This document shows, piece after piece, positions 49,720 through 59,148 of a stretch of DNA of 64,000 nt (position 1 is the first letter of the stretch; every line of letters begins with the position of its first letter). Under the pieces are notes generated by a model. The model made no database searches. It worked only from the letters and a program-made list of their open reading frames with translations, and was not told the DNA's origin. The position numbers were made by a program, and so were the translations under genes. The DNA is from Nocardioides sp. PD653-B2. GTDB taxonomy: Bacteria > Actinomycetota > Actinomycetes > Propionibacteriales > Nocardioidaceae. The DNA is taken from assembly GCF_002117935.1 (NCBI RefSeq), contig NZ_BDJE01000016.1, positions 62,001-126,000 of the forward strand. Direction: 5' to 3'.

Positions 49720-50234
49720 TCGCCCCCGCCAAGCCACCGAGTTCGCAACTCCAGTCGCTGAGTTGAAGCGACGGTCGGTCCCACCTGCAGGTCGATGCTC
49801 TCCTCGTTTCGCTGCAGGCCATTCCACGTGAAGTTCATGGAGCCCTTTAGCGTCCAGTCCCAGCCGACCAAGATTTTCTCGTGCAGGTCCGCACTCAGGT
49901 ATGTGTGGATCCGTGGCTCACTGCCGAGTCGGCGGAGAAAATCGTGGTTGTGTTCGACGTCGCGAAGGGCCACGTGCACGTCGGTTCCCTTCGATACCAA
50001 GATGCGAAGTACGTCAGTCAGCGTCAGACTCGATCCCGCATCGTGCCCAATCAGACCGTCGAATTGGCGCGATGAGTTGTCCAGAACCATGACATCGCTC
50101 ACCCACCCGCTCACAAGCCACAACTCGGGACTTGGTGAGCACAGCTCAGATGCGAATACACCCGCCAATACGTCGGCGATAGCCAGCCCGTTTCGAGGCC
50201 GAGTTCGTACGGTCCGCTGAAGTCGATTCGTCAT
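49716..50234 (-). CDS. dpdK: DpdK, phospholipase D-like protein
   Basis: A 172-residue protein with a single HKD-type motif: His118, Lys120 and Gly131-Ser132 with Asn134 (HEKILVG ... GSMNFTWNG). PLD-fold proteins with one motif act as dimers; some are nucleases (for example, BfiI-type). In Dpd systems this gene sits with the helicases and is a candidate DNA-cutting component; that activity is not shown here. GGAGGAG lies 5 bp before ATG 50234, and both ends overlap neighbours by 4 bp. Confidence 0.85.
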   Translation of the reverse strand: MTNRLQRTVRTRPRNGLAIADVLAGVFASELCSPSPELWLVSGWVSDVMVLDNSSRQFDGLIGHDAGSSLTLTDVLRILVSKGTDVHVALRDVEHNHDFLRRLGSEPRIHTYLSADLHEKILVGWDWTLKGSMNFTWNGLQRNEESIDLQVGPTVASTQRLELRTRWLGGGE

Positions 50235-53200
50235 TGCAACTCCTCCACGAACGCCATGCGTGCGTTCCAGAGGCCGAACCGTCGGTCGACTCCTTCAAGT
50301 CGTGGATAGACGCGTAAGCCCGACCGTTCGATCGGAGTCGCGAGACAGGTCCGGATCGCGACGGCAAGTCCGGCACGCGCTGCGTCCGGAGCGGTGAGAC
50401 GCACCCGACCGTCAGCAGACAGGGCCGTCTTGTACTTCTGGATCCAGTCCCCGCCGGTCACATCGATCGCGACCGCTCGGTCACGGACCACATCATCCAA
50501 AACAAGTCGCTCGATCAGCACGTCATCCCTGAACGGTTGCCAGTATTGGAGTCGCTGGTTTCGCGCCTCGTATCCCCGGGGCCACAGCATGCTGAACGCA
50601 GAATCCAGGTTCAACGGTGCAATGGGCTCGCCGAGCGCCCCAGACGTGCCGAAGTACGCCAGCGTACGAGCGTCAATCTCAATGTTGATCTCTGCTTCAA
50701 CGTCAAGCCATCTGGTCGCGAGCCAAGATACGCGTCGGTCAATTTGGGGTCGAGCGCCAGGACGCAGAAGACGGGCAGCGAACGTGGACAGGGCAAGATG
50801 CGTCGGCGGTCCGTCGAACTGAATCCACGCATCTCTAAGTTCCGAGAAGGCGATGTCGAGGGATCCCGAATCGGTGGCGGCTCTGAACTCACCCACCGCA
50901 GTCGCGAATTGTGAACTCGAGTCGTCAAGCTCCCCGAGAGCGATCCGCATGGAGCGATCAGTCTCCTCCGCGTCAGAACTCCCCACTGCTCGCCCTACAG
51001 CCTCCCAGAAGCGCCGCGGGTCAACTGCATATGAACGGCTCAGAGCCTCCATAACCCCGAGCCCGCCGACCGATGTTTCGGACACGATGACCCGGAACCG
51101 GCCCCGGTTGTTGCTGTCGAACACAACGTCGGCAACGAGATCCGACTCCTGAGCGTCCGGAACGGTCTCGAACGTCGCGTCGAGCAACGCCGCAGCGAGG
51201 GTGTCTGCGAATGCTCGTCGCCAAAGATCGCCAGTCTCCTGCGCTAGATCGGAATTCGTCAGGAGAGACGCATGCCCTTCGATCGCTGCCCGGACGTCGG
51301 CTTCACTGGACAGGTGCTCAAGATCGCTAAGGATGCGCTGATTGGAAACCAGGGCGGGGTCGTCTGATCGATAGGCACTGGCGAGGAATGCGGCCAGATC
51401 GGTTGCCCAGGTTCCGCCGCGCAATGCGTCGGTCGCGTCTTCTGCCGAGGACCCACGGAGGCGCAGTTGCGCATAGGCGTAGAGGTATACCTCCACCAAC
51501 CAGCGGCGCTGGAAGTGATTTGCGATTCCATCCAGCGTCGTGTCCTCCAGGACACGACGGCGGAAGCAGAGCGTGCGCCAAGCGGGCGATTCCGATAGCC
51601 CTTCGCGGTCGCGCGAGTCCGGAACAAGCCCCTCGACGATGAGTGCGTCGGCCTCAAGTTCGAATCCGAGTGCGGCAGGCTTCCCCTCGTGTGCGTAGCG
51701 CACTGTGAGCGGCGTACGCCCGAGGCCGCGATTGTCCTGCGTAACCAATTCCCCGTCTGCGCCCACGCAGAATCGGCGAACCGTTACGGGGCTGCCCGAG
51801 ACGTGCAGCGCAAACGCGAACTGTGAGATGAACCCAGCCCAGGCCGATGGCGTGGGGACGTCCATGTCCTGGAGGGAACCCTGAGCGAAGGAGAAATCAG
51901 ACCGCCAGACCGGGCGGGCCGACGACGTGTCTGCGACGTCGCGGGGCGGGGACGCCAACTGAAGTTCCAGCGGACGAACGACGATGAAGTTCTCGCCAGA
52001 GGTATCGGTCCACTCCCCCAGGGCATGCCCCTTGGAAACAACCGCTCGAAGTTCAAGGACGTCGCCGGCATCGGGGATCGGCAGCCAAGTTCGGTGCGAA
52101 GCGTGGGCGTGGCCGAACCGCCGGCTGACCCGACCAGGGACCGCTTCCCTCATGGCTTGGCCGATCGCCATTGTTTGCGGTTCCCCCGAACGGAAGTCAG
52201 GTGGCATCGCCAAGATGACATCAGGCGTATTGAGTGAATCGAAGAGCGTAGCGGTGAGGAACTCGGGCAGGGGCTGACCCGCTACGGCTCCGGCGTCGGA
52301 CTGTCCGGGAAGGGCTTGCCAGCCGTTCTCAAGTCGCCGAAGCAGGGTGGGCACGACGGACAGTAGGAGTGAGCGGGGTTCCTCCCAGAGGGCCGCGTCG
52401 GCCTCGTCTGGGCTGATCGCCAGCGCCCGCTGCACGTGCAGCTTCAGTTCGTCCTGCCGTGACGCCGAGTTCAGGAGGTCGCGAAGAAGGTTGACCACCC
52501 GCGAAGGGTTGGGCACCTGGGATGACCATGGAGGTGACGCAAACGCGCGCGCGTCGACGGATCCAACACGCGCGATCCAGTCGAGAAGGGCATGAGCGGC
52601 TTGGATCTTGACCACGAAGCGGTTGCCCACCGGGATTGCGCGAGCTCGGAGTTCCGGCTCCAGCAACTGCTCATAAGACTGGTACGCCGCCCGGTCGCGC
52701 CCGTAGTCCGACAGCACGACGAGCGTGAGCGGCCGCATGTCGAGGCGACGCCCCGCTCGACCCCTTCGCTGAAGGAATGACGCCATGTCGCGCGGGGCCT
52801 TGTGTTGAAGGACCACTCCGACGCGCGGATCATTGAAGCCGACCTCGAGAGACGAGGTGGCCACCACCACATCCGCGGAGCCATCAACGCCACTGTCTTG
52901 TGATGAGGTCCGGGCAACTCTCAGCGGTCCAGTCATGCGCCCCAGACGGTTGGCAAGGTCCCACGACTGCCCGTCGTCGTAGCGCTTGCCCGCGTGTGGG
53001 AGGCCTGGATCGCGCAGACTGCCGAGCACCTGGCCGCGCGAACGCCCGACGTTTGATGCCCCTTCGGCATCGCGCAGGTTGTCGTATAGACGATTGATGA
53101 CATCAAGGTCATCCGTGAATGCGAACGCGACCGAACCGAATATGTGCGGAGTCCGGTCCATCATGCGCCCGACGAGCATGAGCGCTTGAATGGTCGTGGA

Positions 53201-54622
53201 CAGCAGCGCGGCACCGGATAGCGGATCGCCTCGCAGGACCACCCCATAGTCACGGCTGATGGGAGCGAGTTCGTTCGACGCTGGCGCGATCACTTCGACG
53301 TCACCGCGGTCAACGCCCGTTAGCGTCGAGAAGAACTGGCCAGCATCCCGCAGGGTTGCGGACAGTCCGACAACAACGGGGCTGTCGGGGCCCCACTGCC
53401 GGAGCGCGTGTCGCCATCGACGCAAGGTGTACGCGACCTGCGCTCCGTGAACACCCGCGTACGTATGTGCCTCGTCGAGCAAGACGAGTCGGATACCGAT
53501 GGGTCCCTTCCAGCCAAGAAGCGGGCCGAGTTTGGAAGACGTGGCTTGCTTGCTAAGCATCTCCGTCGTGCTGAAGAGGATGTCGGGCGGAAGGCTGACG
53601 ATCGATTCACGCGTGATCGCCAATGCGCCATCTGCGGTGGTGCGTCCGCACGTCGCGCAGGTGAGCCGCTCGATCGCTGACGTTCGGTCCGAGTCGAGCC
53701 ACACCTGGTCCCCAACGCAGTTGTCTTCGAGGCACGGGAAGAACGGCGAGACCCAGCCAGCCGGGTTCCTGCTCCACCCTCTGACCGTCCCCCGCTGAAA
53801 GTCTGCGACGCGCGGCGTGGATCCGTAGAGGAGCGCAATCCGCAATGGCCGTGGCGTCTGCGCGACGATCAATCCAGCCCGCTCTCCAACGAGCATCGCT
53901 TCCCGGGCCTGATCACGAAGCAGCTCAATTCGCGGGTACAACGCCAGCGTGTGCGGCCCCCGCCGCCTCCCACCTCCGGCTGCCAGGTCGAGCAAAGCGG
54001 GAAGGTAGAAAGCCAGGGTCTTGCCGGAACCAGTCCCGGCGGTGACGATCCGCGCGGTCGGCCTCTCCGCCGCGACGGCGGCGAGGACAGACGCCGTTGC
54101 ACGAAGTTGGAAGGGCGCCAACTTCGACGCTCCCACGAGGCGTCGCAGCATCGCGTCCTGCTCGGTCCCCCAGTTCAGTGACGCTTGGAGGACTCCCGCT
54201 ACCTGATCGGCGTCCAGTTCACGCTTCGGGTAGCGGCGAGGCGAGACTCGCAAGCGATAGTCAGCAACCAAGGGGGCGTATGCCCGCCACCAACCGTCGG
54301 CGTTGGTGTCCTTGGGTGGCCACAACTGACGAAGCAGACGGAGCAGACGTAAAGTCTCGGCGAACCGTGTTCGATAGCGAGGATCGCCGGTTGGCTGCCG
54401 GAAGAGGAGTCCACGGTCCACAAGGACTTCGAGGTACTCCTCAGCGGCCGGCACCTCCGTACTGCCCGCGGCGAACTCGGCGATCCGCTGTTCGTCGATT
54501 GCCTTGATGACGTCGTCTTCGCTCAGAAAGCCGTCCACCACGCCCCACGCGAGCAGGGGAAGTTCGAGATCTTCCAAGCGGCTGAGTAGGTCGCCCAACC
54601 GCTCCTCGTTCAACGACGTCAT
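50231..54622 (-). CDS. dpdJ: DpdJ, large DEAH-box helicase
   Basis: A 1463-residue superfamily 2 helicase, the largest protein in the window. Walker A is GTGSGKT (196-202); DEAH is at 383-386 (LLDEAHTYAG). A four-cysteine zinc site is inserted between them (Cys297, Cys302, Cys322, Cys325). Motif VI is MASFLQRRGRAGRRLD. A C-terminal region of about 700 residues includes a DUF1998-like stretch (SETSVGGLGVME). ATG 54622 overlaps the dpdI stop. Belongs to the restriction-side operon. Confidence 0.88.
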   Translation of the reverse strand: MTSLNEERLGDLLSRLEDLELPLLAWGVVDGFLSEDDVIKAIDEQRIAEFAAGSTEVPAAEEYLEVLVDRGLLFRQPTGDPRYRTRFAETLRLLRLLRQLWPPKDTNADGWWRAYAPLVADYRLRVSPRRYPKRELDADQVAGVLQASLNWGTEQDAMLRRLVGASKLAPFQLRATASVLAAVAAERPTARIVTAGTGSGKTLAFYLPALLDLAAGGGRRRGPHTLALYPRIELLRDQAREAMLVGERAGLIVAQTPRPLRIALLYGSTPRVADFQRGTVRGWSRNPAGWVSPFFPCLEDNCVGDQVWLDSDRTSAIERLTCATCGRTTADGALAITRESIVSLPPDILFSTTEMLSKQATSSKLGPLLGWKGPIGIRLVLLDEAHTYAGVHGAQVAYTLRRWRHALRQWGPDSPVVVGLSATLRDAGQFFSTLTGVDRGDVEVIAPASNELAPISRDYGVVLRGDPLSGAALLSTTIQALMLVGRMMDRTPHIFGSVAFAFTDDLDVINRLYDNLRDAEGASNVGRSRGQVLGSLRDPGLPHAGKRYDDGQSWDLANRLGRMTGPLRVARTSSQDSGVDGSADVVVATSSLEVGFNDPRVGVVLQHKAPRDMASFLQRRGRAGRRLDMRPLTLVVLSDYGRDRAAYQSYEQLLEPELRARAIPVGNRFVVKIQAAHALLDWIARVGSVDARAFASPPWSSQVPNPSRVVNLLRDLLNSASRQDELKLHVQRALAISPDEADAALWEEPRSLLLSVVPTLLRRLENGWQALPGQSDAGAVAGQPLPEFLTATLFDSLNTPDVILAMPPDFRSGEPQTMAIGQAMREAVPGRVSRRFGHAHASHRTWLPIPDAGDVLELRAVVSKGHALGEWTDTSGENFIVVRPLELQLASPPRDVADTSSARPVWRSDFSFAQGSLQDMDVPTPSAWAGFISQFAFALHVSGSPVTVRRFCVGADGELVTQDNRGLGRTPLTVRYAHEGKPAALGFELEADALIVEGLVPDSRDREGLSESPAWRTLCFRRRVLEDTTLDGIANHFQRRWLVEVYLYAYAQLRLRGSSAEDATDALRGGTWATDLAAFLASAYRSDDPALVSNQRILSDLEHLSSEADVRAAIEGHASLLTNSDLAQETGDLWRRAFADTLAAALLDATFETVPDAQESDLVADVVFDSNNRGRFRVIVSETSVGGLGVMEALSRSYAVDPRRFWEAVGRAVGSSDAEETDRSMRIALGELDDSSSQFATAVGEFRAATDSGSLDIAFSELRDAWIQFDGPPTHLALSTFAARLLRPGARPQIDRRVSWLATRWLDVEAEINIEIDARTLAYFGTSGALGEPIAPLNLDSAFSMLWPRGYEARNQRLQYWQPFRDDVLIERLVLDDVVRDRAVAIDVTGGDWIQKYKTALSADGRVRLTAPDAARAGLAVAIRTCLATPIERSGLRVYPRLEGVDRRFGLWNARMAFVEELQ

Positions 54623-55293
54623 TCGACCCTCAAGACGATCTGGGCGCCGATGTCAGGGTGCTCCACTCGCAAGAGTCGCAACTCATCGTCGGTTAGCTCG
54701 TCGAGGTGACAGGGCAACTTGGCAAGGAGAGCGTCCAGCGGGCCCTCCGGAGTCACCTTCGCCAAGCGCGACGAAACGGCCTCGTAGCTCTCAAGGAACG
54801 TGTCCACGTTTTCGACCGTTGGAGGCGCCCCCGCGATGCGCTTCAGGGACTCCACACGCAACTCGACGCTACGTCGCTCAAACCCGAGCCGTGCCATGCG
54901 GTCCATGGGCAGAGCGTTGAGCCGAGATTGCGACCAGCTACTCCATGCCTGAGTTGCGGAGTCCGATAGTGCGCGGACGGTCTTGGCAGCGTCGTTTGCG
55001 CGTGCCGTCAAGAGTTGGGGGCTCGGTCGCCCAACGCTGGCAATGTGCCTCTGCAGATCCTTCGGGGCTTTGGTCAGATCGAGTTCGCTCGCCGACGTGA
55101 CGCCACTGCTGACAAGTTTGGACTCAAGCCTGACCGCTGCCTCAAGTTCACTCAAGGATGCGTCGAGTTTGGCCAAGGCCGTCTCGGTCCGTGTGTGGTC
55201 CTGGATGGCCTCGGCACCTTCGCGTGCCTGTCGGGCCAGGCTCGTAAGACGCTTTGCCCGAACAAGCAGACCGACGGGCTGCGGGTCATTCAT
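54619..55293 (-). CDS. dpdI: DpdI, coiled-coil-like protein
   Basis: A 224-residue, mostly helical protein with heptad-like stretches (LARQAREGAEAIQDHTRTETALAK, and LSELEAAVRLESKLV). No enzyme motif is recognised. The C-terminus has DELTDDELRLLRVEHPDIGAQI. Assigned as DpdI by position between dpdH and dpdJ and by size. It starts at ATG 55293, overlapping dpdH by 8 bp. Probably a structural partner of the ATPases. Confidence 0.7.
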   Translation of the reverse strand: MNDPQPVGLLVRAKRLTSLARQAREGAEAIQDHTRTETALAKLDASLSELEAAVRLESKLVSSGVTSASELDLTKAPKDLQRHIASVGRPSPQLLTARANDAAKTVRALSDSATQAWSSWSQSRLNALPMDRMARLGFERRSVELRVESLKRIAGAPPTVENVDTFLESYEAVSSRLAKVTPEGPLDALLAKLPCHLDELTDDELRLLRVEHPDIGAQIVLRVE

Positions 55294-58282
55294 TGTCTGC
55301 CCCGTTCGAAATGATGTTCAGCCAGCGGGTCACTTGGCTGTCGATGGCTTCGTCGATATCGATCTTGGCGCCCGGGTCAATCTCCGCGTCGCTGATTCCT
55401 GACTCGACCCAGCGCTCGCTCTCTTCCAGATACTCGGCGATGAGCTTCAGATCTTTGCCGGCTGATGGACCAAGCTGCCGGGCGAGGGCCACGCCGCGCT
55501 GACCAGAGGCACCCGCGAGCGCCTTCTCGACCTCAGGCACGCCTCTCGCGTCCAGCCTGCGGGCTGCCTCATTCGCCTGCTCCAGAGCCGCAAGGTCCTT
55601 GACCTTCACCAGCCCTTGGGCCTGGCCCTCGCGCGCAGCTAGAACCACCGCGTCAACGGTGTCGATGTACGACTCGGATTCTGGAAGCAATCGGCGTACA
55701 CGCTGAACGAGGTCCGCCCAGAACGAGATCTGGGCGGGTGCAACCTGAACCAGGATTGCCAGCTTGCGATTGGCGTCCGCGCACCAAACCGGAACCGCGC
55801 TCGGAAGTTCGTCGAGTTGTGCCCTGGCGGCCTTCACGATCTTCGTGAGGCGGACACTGTCGAGCGCGTGCACGCCTCCAGCGCCCTGTGCTGCGCCGAT
55901 TCCGCCCAGGAAGCGCTCAACGGCTGCGCCCCGTTCTGCCATGTATCCCCGATGGCTGTCGACCCATTGAGGATGTCGCGCGGCAGCGTCCTCACGAGCC
56001 ATGTCTCCACGCCAGGCCACCGCGCGAATCAGGTCAACGTCACGTGCCGTCGATACAATGTGGCCGCACGCAAGCGCGCCAATGATGAGGGAACGAGCAG
56101 CCTCGACCATCCCAGCTTCGTCGTATTCCAATGTGGCAAGGATGCGTGCCCGGGCCGCGGGCACAGCGTCCACAGCCACGGCATCCAGCCGCGCGAGTGC
56201 GTCTCCCGAGAGTTCCGCGAAGCCTGACTGAATCAGGATCAGGCCCTGGAGCAGCACCGCATTTCGGGCTGTCCGCTTGAGCCGCACGATCGGTTCGACG
56301 CCTTGACCGATTCCCTCCTGCGCGCCTTCAATCGAGATGCTTCTCGCGTTGTCGGGCACAGCCCTCTTGACGGTGTCGGCATCCGGAGACTTGATGACCG
56401 GGTCGAACCACTCAACGCGCGCGAGGACGGCTTCGCGCACAAAGGAGCGAATCATGCGCGCCATGTCCTGAGGAAGAGTCTTGTCCTTCGCCGACCATTC
56501 CTCGATGGCCTCCAGTTGGCGCTGGACCGACTTCGGTAGCCCATCTGCTTTTGCGCGTCGCGACTCCTCGTCGCGGACGCTCGACTCAGGCTCCTCGACC
56601 CCATCCGAACCATCGCCCGATGCGATGGGGTCGAGCCCAAACGTCGCGAAGACCGCATCCGGGATGGGCCGCGTTCCGGCCCTGCCCCAGAACGCGAGCA
56701 TGGACTCAAGTCGCGGGGCCAAGTCCTTCGGGTAGTCCTCCTCCAGTCGCTGCCGCGCGGCGAGCGGAAGCGCCTGAAGACCAGCATTTCGAGTTCGCTC
56801 GCCAAGGAGTCGGCCAGGCGGGAAGTCGCCTCGGGGCAACTGGCCGGCGGCGTCCATCAGGACCTCACGGATCGCGCCGGCGAGCACCCGCCGCGGACTG
56901 AAGAGTTGCGGGTTGTCCGGGTCGACGCATGCTCGCACCGCACGCAACACGGCCGGTTCGTTGTACGGGTAGAGGCCGTGCCCGGCCTCCGACGTACCGA
57001 AGGTGCTGTGGCAGGAGTCGCTGAACGGACAGGCGTCACAGGCGTTAGGAGCTGCCTTGTTCGCTGACATTTCTGCCTCAAGGACGTCCTTGCCGAGCCG
57101 GGCTGCGTTGAGGTAGCGGCCAACGAAGTCAACAAGGTCCGCGTCGCTCGTCTTGGCGCCGTCGATCTGGACGTCAACGACGTAACTCGGCGAACTTGCC
57201 TCTGCGCGCGTCCTGAACGTCTCAGGCAAGTTCTCTCGGTAATACGACGGCGTAACCGCGAGAAGTGTTCGAACCGCCGCGTACTTCTCTTGGCCCTGAA
57301 CGATGCTCGACTCGTGGATCGCGTCCAACAGGTCTCGTCTGACACCCTGGATAAGCGCGACGTCCTCGATCAGGAGCACGATTTCGTCGCCGACCAACTC
57401 CTCCCGGAGCTTCATGAACGCTCGGTTGACATTCCCGACGCCCAGATTGGCGGCCTTCATGACGGCGAGGTCAAGGGAGTCGTTGAGGATCCTGACGGCC
57501 TCAAGTTGCATATCGGTATTGACCACCACCTGACGGAACAGGTTCTGCGCGGCCTTCGATGCATCAGCAAGATTGGCAACGTCGGTGATGTCCAGCGGAA
57601 GTTCGTCAACCGTGAACTCCAAAGGGACGTCCGGCTCATCAGGGTCGCGACCGTTGAGCGCATGCACGGCACGGCGGTTGATGAATGACCCAGGACGCAG
57701 CAGGTGCTCTCGGAAGAGAGGGTCCAGGAAGAGGAGGGCGAGTCCGCGCTCTCCGACAAGTGGCTTGTCGAGAAATCCCTGCGGCTCTCGCGCGCGAAGC
57801 GCTTCGGCGAGCTCAGCAAGGATCTTGCGCTCCATCTCCTCGATGGAGATTGCAGTTCCGAGACCCGATACCTGCCGACGAATCTCGTCGAAGGCTGGCC
57901 CGGTCCTACCGTTCAGAAGTTGCTCGACAACGTCCCGGAGGCTGGTCTGAGTCTTCTGCAGGTAGATGACATGCCGACCGTCGATACGGGGAATGTTCGC
58001 GTGGGCCCACCGCACGAGGTGGGACTTGCCGGCGCCGGATTCACCGAGAACAGGTGCGATCAGGACTCCTGCGTTCGGCGTAGAAGTCAGGAACTCCTGC
58101 ACAACCTCGTGCTCAGAGACGAACTCCGCTTGCTTCCGAGTCGCGGCACCTTCGCGCCGGATTCGCAGCGGCGAGTGGGTCGCCAGAAGAACCTGATCGG
58201 AGGGAGTTGCTGCTTCTGTTGGAATGGTGGCGGCCACGGACTCTGCCTGCCAACAGGTGAAGCCAATCGGAAGGGTGCTCAC
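55286..58282 (-). CDS. dpdH: DpdH, large P-loop ATPase
   Basis: A 998-residue ATPase with Walker A GESGAGKS at residues 80-87 and a likely Walker B near EIVLLIEDVALI (about residue 320). A cysteine cluster CDACPFSDSCHSTFG (about residues 410-425) may bind zinc. The C-terminal 500 residues are helical with no recognised motif. The GTG start at 58282 overlaps the dpdG stop. It fits the AAA-type ATPase of Dpd clusters and probably works with the helicases. Confidence 0.83.
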   Translation of the reverse strand: MSTLPIGFTCWQAESVAATIPTEAATPSDQVLLATHSPLRIRREGAATRKQAEFVSEHEVVQEFLTSTPNAGVLIAPVLGESGAGKSHLVRWAHANIPRIDGRHVIYLQKTQTSLRDVVEQLLNGRTGPAFDEIRRQVSGLGTAISIEEMERKILAELAEALRAREPQGFLDKPLVGERGLALLFLDPLFREHLLRPGSFINRRAVHALNGRDPDEPDVPLEFTVDELPLDITDVANLADASKAAQNLFRQVVVNTDMQLEAVRILNDSLDLAVMKAANLGVGNVNRAFMKLREELVGDEIVLLIEDVALIQGVRRDLLDAIHESSIVQGQEKYAAVRTLLAVTPSYYRENLPETFRTRAEASSPSYVVDVQIDGAKTSDADLVDFVGRYLNAARLGKDVLEAEMSANKAAPNACDACPFSDSCHSTFGTSEAGHGLYPYNEPAVLRAVRACVDPDNPQLFSPRRVLAGAIREVLMDAAGQLPRGDFPPGRLLGERTRNAGLQALPLAARQRLEEDYPKDLAPRLESMLAFWGRAGTRPIPDAVFATFGLDPIASGDGSDGVEEPESSVRDEESRRAKADGLPKSVQRQLEAIEEWSAKDKTLPQDMARMIRSFVREAVLARVEWFDPVIKSPDADTVKRAVPDNARSISIEGAQEGIGQGVEPIVRLKRTARNAVLLQGLILIQSGFAELSGDALARLDAVAVDAVPAARARILATLEYDEAGMVEAARSLIIGALACGHIVSTARDVDLIRAVAWRGDMAREDAAARHPQWVDSHRGYMAERGAAVERFLGGIGAAQGAGGVHALDSVRLTKIVKAARAQLDELPSAVPVWCADANRKLAILVQVAPAQISFWADLVQRVRRLLPESESYIDTVDAVVLAAREGQAQGLVKVKDLAALEQANEAARRLDARGVPEVEKALAGASGQRGVALARQLGPSAGKDLKLIAEYLEESERWVESGISDAEIDPGAKIDIDEAIDSQVTRWLNIISNGADNE

Positions 58283-59148
58283 TTGTTTGCCTCAATCTGA
58301 ATGGTCGAGACGTACCTGGCGCCCGCCTTCCGGCCGCCGTCAGGCAGTGCAAGCACTCCGGTTGGGTCTGATTGGTAACCCATCGTGAGAATCCCGCGTG
58401 CCTCGGCGCTGTTGAGCGCCAGTCCAACGGCCGCAAGCTGGTCCTGAGGGTCGCTATTTAGCCCCTCATACGTCGCTGACGGGTGCCCCGGCAGAACAGG
58501 CAACTCTCTTCTCAAGAAGGCCATGAACGCCGCCACCGGAATCTGGACACCAGCGGGCAGAGGTTCGGAGGACGGATGCGCGATGACATCGAGAATCGCC
58601 TCTGTTGGGTCAGCAACCAAGTGTGCCCTGTTGGCTGCATCGGGCGGGACAAGGGCACGAAGTGCAGGGCGCGCAAACCCGAGCGTGGTTGCCCACGTCG
58701 GGAAGTTGTTCCAACGCGTGTCGTTCGTGAAGAGACCAGGCGGCATGGCCACCTGCACGTTGCTCTTCCAGTGGAGTGGCACCAAAGGGCTTTGCGTCAT
58801 CAACCAGATGAGCCCGGAACGCAGGTCCGTGGCCCCGTCGAAGGACTCAGACACGTCCCCTGGCGGACGTACGACTTGGTATCGCAAGCGGCGCAGGAAC
58901 CCCGCGGCATCCAATGGCTCAGCGCTGAGCAGGCCATCGTCCGAAGAGACGAGCCCGAACTCAACGAGGGCAGACAGGGCCTGCTTGGCGTGCGCACCGT
59001 CTGACGGCGCGTGCGACCGCAACTCTTGCGGCAAGACGAGGCTAAGGACCTCCTCAGCGGCTAGGCCGGAGGCCTTGGCGATCGTCGAATAGCAGAGCCA
59101 CATGGCCTGCGGGAGCACGACTCCCTGTCCCGGGTCAAGAACCTTCAT
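58279..59148 (-). CDS. dpdG: DpdG protein
   Basis: A 289-residue protein with no known catalytic motif. The N-terminal 100 residues suggest a winged-helix fold (AKQALSALVEFGLVSSDDGLL). A GYQSDPTGVLALPDGGRKAG segment closes the protein. In Salmonella, dpdG is part of the restriction-like function. It begins at ATG 59148, directly after the dpdF stop. Assigned by gene order. Confidence 0.68.
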   Translation of the reverse strand: MKVLDPGQGVVLPQAMWLCYSTIAKASGLAAEEVLSLVLPQELRSHAPSDGAHAKQALSALVEFGLVSSDDGLLSAEPLDAAGFLRRLRYQVVRPPGDVSESFDGATDLRSGLIWLMTQSPLVPLHWKSNVQVAMPPGLFTNDTRWNNFPTWATTLGFARPALRALVPPDAANRAHLVADPTEAILDVIAHPSSEPLPAGVQIPVAAFMAFLRRELPVLPGHPSATYEGLNSDPQDQLAAVGLALNSAEARGILTMGYQSDPTGVLALPDGGRKAGARYVSTIQIEANK